This document shows, piece after piece, positions 61,956 through 64,000 of a DNA stretch of 64,000 nucleotides (its first letter is position 1; each line of letters begins with the position of its first letter). The position numbers were made by a program, and so were the translations under genes. Under the pieces are notes generated by a model. The model was given only the letters and a program-made list of their open reading frames with translations, had not been told where the DNA came from and did no database searches. Source of the stretch: Brevibacillus sp. GTDB taxonomy: Bacteria; Bacillota; Bacilli; Brevibacillales; Brevibacillaceae. The stretch spans positions 1 to 64,000 of the forward strand of contig JACDOF010000002.1 in NCBI GenBank assembly GCA_017656235.1. The letters are read 5' to 3'.

Positions 61956-62980
61956 GCAAAGCGTGGGAGTTGTTTAGAGGCATCGCCGGTCGGCTGGATC
62001 GTTCGGCCGCGGCAGGACAACGCGACACCAAACAACAGCATCCCTTCTGGGTGATCGTACAAAAAGAAGTAGCCGACCATGTGCACAGTTGGCGCTTTAA
62101 CATCCTTTTATTGCTGATGATGCTTACCTGCATCGGCTCCCTGTATACCGCCATGATGTCGATTCGGGATGCCGTTCCCGCAGACGAATCGCTCAAATCG
62201 TTTCTGTTTCTGAAACTGTTTACGGTATCGGATGGAACGCTCCCGGCCTTTATCACCTTTATCGGCTTCCTGGGGCCGCTGCTCGGCATTGGCCTGGGGT
62301 TTGATGCCATCAATTCAGAGCGCAACAAAGGGACGTTAAGCCGGGTATTGTCCCAGCCGCTCCATCGTGACTACGTGCTGAACGCCAAGTTTGTCGCTGC
62401 CTTGATTGTGATCAGCGTGATGTTTTTTGCGCTCGGCTTCCTGGTCATGGGCCTGGGACTGTTGGCCATCGGCATCCCGCCGACCCCTGAAGAGTTTTGG
62501 CGGATGATTGTGTTTTTGCTGCTTGCCATTTGTTACGTGGCGTTTTGGCTGAATCTGGCCATCCTGTTCTCGGTCAGGTTCCGCCAGCCGGCCACTTCGG
62601 CCCTGGCCAGTATCGCCGTCTGGATTTTCTTCAGCGTGTTCTTTTCGATGATCGTCAAGCTGATTGCGACCGCCACGTTTCCCAAGGAGGCGGTAGATGC
62701 GGGCAGCCTGCTCAGTCACCAACAGTTTGTGCAGTACCTGCTTCGACTGTCGCCAAGCCAGTTGTTTACGGAAGCGACGACGACCATGCTTACCCCTTCA
62801 GTGCGCAGCCTGGGACCGCTTACGATGGAGCAAATCTATGGTGCCATCCCCAGCCCGCTTCCCTTGGGCCAGAGCCTGCTTTTGATCTGGCCGCACGTAA
62901 CCGGGTTGGTGGCTGCGACGATGGTGTGTTTCGGGCTTTCGTACGTGATGTTCATGCGGCAAGAGATTCGCTCGCGGTAA
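61952..62980 (+). CDS. ABC-2 type transporter permease
   Basis: 342 residues with six hydrophobic helices. The long polar stretch [31 protein letters not shown] after helix 2 is the ABC-2 coupling signature, as in DrrB and YhaP-type permeases. It probably moves a lipid, polymer or antibiotic outward with the preceding ATPase. The start is TTG 61952, after GGAGGGGAG. The NEW3 protein in the same operon may bind the exported substrate outside. Substrate unknown. Confidence 0.9.
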   Translation: MSKAWELFRGIAGRLDRSAAAGQRDTKQQHPFWVIVQKEVADHVHSWRFNILLLLMMLTCIGSLYTAMMSIRDAVPADESLKSFLFLKLFTVSDGTLPAFITFIGFLGPLLGIGLGFDAINSERNKGTLSRVLSQPLHRDYVLNAKFVAALIVISVMFFALGFLVMGLGLLAIGIPPTPEEFWRMIVFLLLAICYVAFWLNLAILFSVRFRQPATSALASIAVWIFFSVFFSMIVKLIATATFPKEAVDAGSLLSHQQFVQYLLRLSPSQLFTEATTTMLTPSVRSLGPLTMEQIYGAIPSPLPLGQSLLLIWPHVTGLVAATMVCFGLSYVMFMRQEIRSR

Positions 62981-63005
62981 GCGCAGTCTGATCACCACTT
63001 CTCTA

Positions 63006-63349
63006 AGGAGAGGCGGCCATTTTTCTTCCTCACTCCGTTGCCAACCACCAATGGTGCCGGGCTGTCCGCTTCGTCATCCCGAAGCGGGCGGGCGCAAAAG
63101 CAGCCCTGCTGCGCCGCTGGTTCAAGTTGCGCCCGTAATCTCCCGCTTCGGGCTTGCTCCGCTTGGATGGTTGGCAAAGTCGTTCGTGCGGAAAATGGCC
63201 GCTCTCCTGTCACACTCACTGTCTGGGGGCGAACAGGGCATCGTACGCTGCTGGTTGAGTGCCAGAACTCTCGCTGGGAACGAGTGTGGGCGGTTTTTCG
63301 CCAGCGAACGGTTGGGCCAACCTGCCAGCGAAACGACGCATCCGCAGGC
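63006..63349 (-). repeat. Dispersed structured intergenic repeat, right copy (inverted)
   Basis: Reverse complement of 248-552: identical blocks include CAACCACCAATGGTGCCG, CCCGAAGCGGGCGGGC, TTCAAGTTGCGCCCGTA, GCTTGGATGGTTGGCAAAGT and GCCAACCTGCCAGCGAAACG. About 40 extra bases lie near 63205-63270, so the copies differ by an insertion or deletion as well as point changes. The open frames here lack family features and conserved starts. Confidence 0.88.
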
Positions 63350-63595
63350 CAGTCCAGCTTCCTTGCTGGTCAGGCAACCGCGCGGGCAGGACTTTTGCAC
63401 CCTTCGGGATACTTTGCTTACAAACTGCAGCGAATTGGGATTTTCCCATTCGCTTTTTTCTTTTTTTGACCGGAATAAATTTCCTTCCTGGTGTAACATT
63501 GCGCAGGGGATGTTCGTCATACATAGCGGCACGATACAACAGCAGCTGAAGTACTGAATCTGTCCAATTCGATGCGTAGGAAAGGTGAATGGGAA
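63350..63595. other. Intergenic region before the Lrp/AsnC gene
   Basis: Bases from the repeat border to the GTG at 63596. Frames are open on both strands but with no conserved start or family. No clear promoter found. Confidence 0.4.
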
Positions 63596-64000
63596 GTGGA
63601 CGTCATTGATCGCAAAATATTGAGTCATCTCCAGCAAAACGCACGCATCTCCATGACGGAGCTGGGAAGAGCGGTTGGGCTCACCTCGCCGGCTACAGCG
63701 GAAAGAGTGCGGAAGCTGGAAGAACGGGGGGTCATTACCGGCTATCGCGCCACGGTGGCGGCAGATAAGCTGAACAAGCAGCTGATCGCCTATCTGCTGT
63801 TTGACATCCGTTCGCACAATGGGTTTACCGCTTTTTGCGAGCAGCATCCCGATGTCGTTGAGTGCCACCGCGTCGCCGGTCCGTACAGTCATTTGACCAA
63901 GGTGGTCACCAGTACTGCCCGCACACTGGAACAGTTTATTGACGAGGCGGAGCAGTACGGCAGAGCAACCACACTGCTGGTGCTTTCATCACCAATTGCA
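63596..64000 (+). CDS. Lrp/AsnC family regulator, truncated by the window end
   Basis: 135 residues visible, no stop before the window edge. An N-terminal HTH (DVIDRKILSHLQQNARISMTELGRAVGLTSPATAERVRKLEERGVITGY, split here for reading) is typical of Lrp/AsnC, and the RAM ligand-binding domain starts with LIAYLLFDIRSH and CEQHPDVVECHRVAGPYSHLT. GTG 63596 with AAGGTGA seven bases upstream is the best start; ATG 63572 is possible. It probably controls an amino acid gene beyond the window. Confidence 0.9.
   Translation, partial: MDVIDRKILSHLQQNARISMTELGRAVGLTSPATAERVRKLEERGVITGYRATVAADKLNKQLIAYLLFDIRSHNGFTAFCEQHPDVVECHRVAGPYSHLTKVVTSTARTLEQFIDEAEQYGRATTLLVLSSPIA

Noticed and set aside
63038-63557. 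Frames of 96-168 codons over the right repeat
   Set aside because: They read through the repeat and match no family; equivalent frames in the left copy are not conserved.

Overview
The window reads as a chromosome segment of an endospore-forming, GC-rich Gram-positive bacterium of the Bacillota, most like Brevibacillus or a related Paenibacillales genus. The grounds are SAM-I and T-box leaders, a FadR-type box, a cre site, AAGGAGG-type ribosome sites with many GTG/TTG starts, a SleB/YkvT-like cortex hydrolase, and Bacillus-type gene sets (fadNAE, mtnWXBD/mtnKA, sufCDSUB, yuaF-floT, yunFEDC). This is inference from gene content; no rRNA or tRNA gene is present to confirm it. No IS element, prophage or CRISPR array was seen.

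Layout. 1-550: non-coding dispersed repeat, found again inverted at 63.0-63.35 kb with a weak trace near 49.95 kb. 0.6-5.2 kb (minus): a P-loop/Asp23-like protein, then proB-proA-proC behind a T-box leader. 5.4-11.9 kb: a small unknown protein and the fatty-acid beta-oxidation operon fadN-fadA-fadE, with a promoter, a cre site and a FadR box upstream and four 68-bp tandem repeats between fadN and fadA. 12-16.4 kb: a membrane chemoreceptor, a MarR regulator overlapping its DHA2 drug exporter, and a VOC protein. 16.5-22.5 kb: two divergent methionine-salvage operons (mtnW-X-B-D minus, mtnK-A plus), each with its own sigma-A promoter and SAM-I riboswitch. 22.7-28.5 kb: an acetyltransferase, a BmrCD-like heterodimeric ABC exporter and an MFS transporter.

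28.5-39.2 kb is a run of housekeeping and accessory genes: a small membrane protein, a lipoprotein, an orphan polar amino acid ABC ATPase, a polysaccharide deacetylase, DUF2797, an ArsC/Spx-like protein overlapping an aminotransferase, a VOC protein, a YkuU/YkuV-like peroxiredoxin and thioredoxin pair, gcvH, a Zn-ribbon protein, another VOC protein, an SCP2-like protein and a ferredoxin-type aldo/keto reductase. 39.4-47.2 kb: pckA with a CcpN-like box, a DUF1802 protein and the complete sufCDSUB iron-sulfur operon. 47.4-49.8 kb: the C-terminal stub of an ABC ATPase, a triple-LysM M14 peptidase and a SleB-like hydrolase, both probably spore or cell-wall enzymes. 50-57.9 kb: NfeD-like yuaF with flotillin floT, a JAMM peptidase, DUF72, TauE, a YunD metallophosphatase, a small protein, YunC and an HD-GYP protein. 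57.9-63 kb: a small protein and an ECF sigma/anti-sigma pair (minus), divergent from a NEW3-domain surface protein with an ABC-2 exporter. The window ends in a truncated Lrp/AsnC regulator.

Most genes belong to known families. I found no convincing wholly new system. The best leads are the fadN-fadA tandem repeat, the structured dispersed repeat at both ends, the P-loop/Asp23 fusion, the sufC leader with competing hairpins, and the ECF sigma / NEW3-ABC divergent locus.
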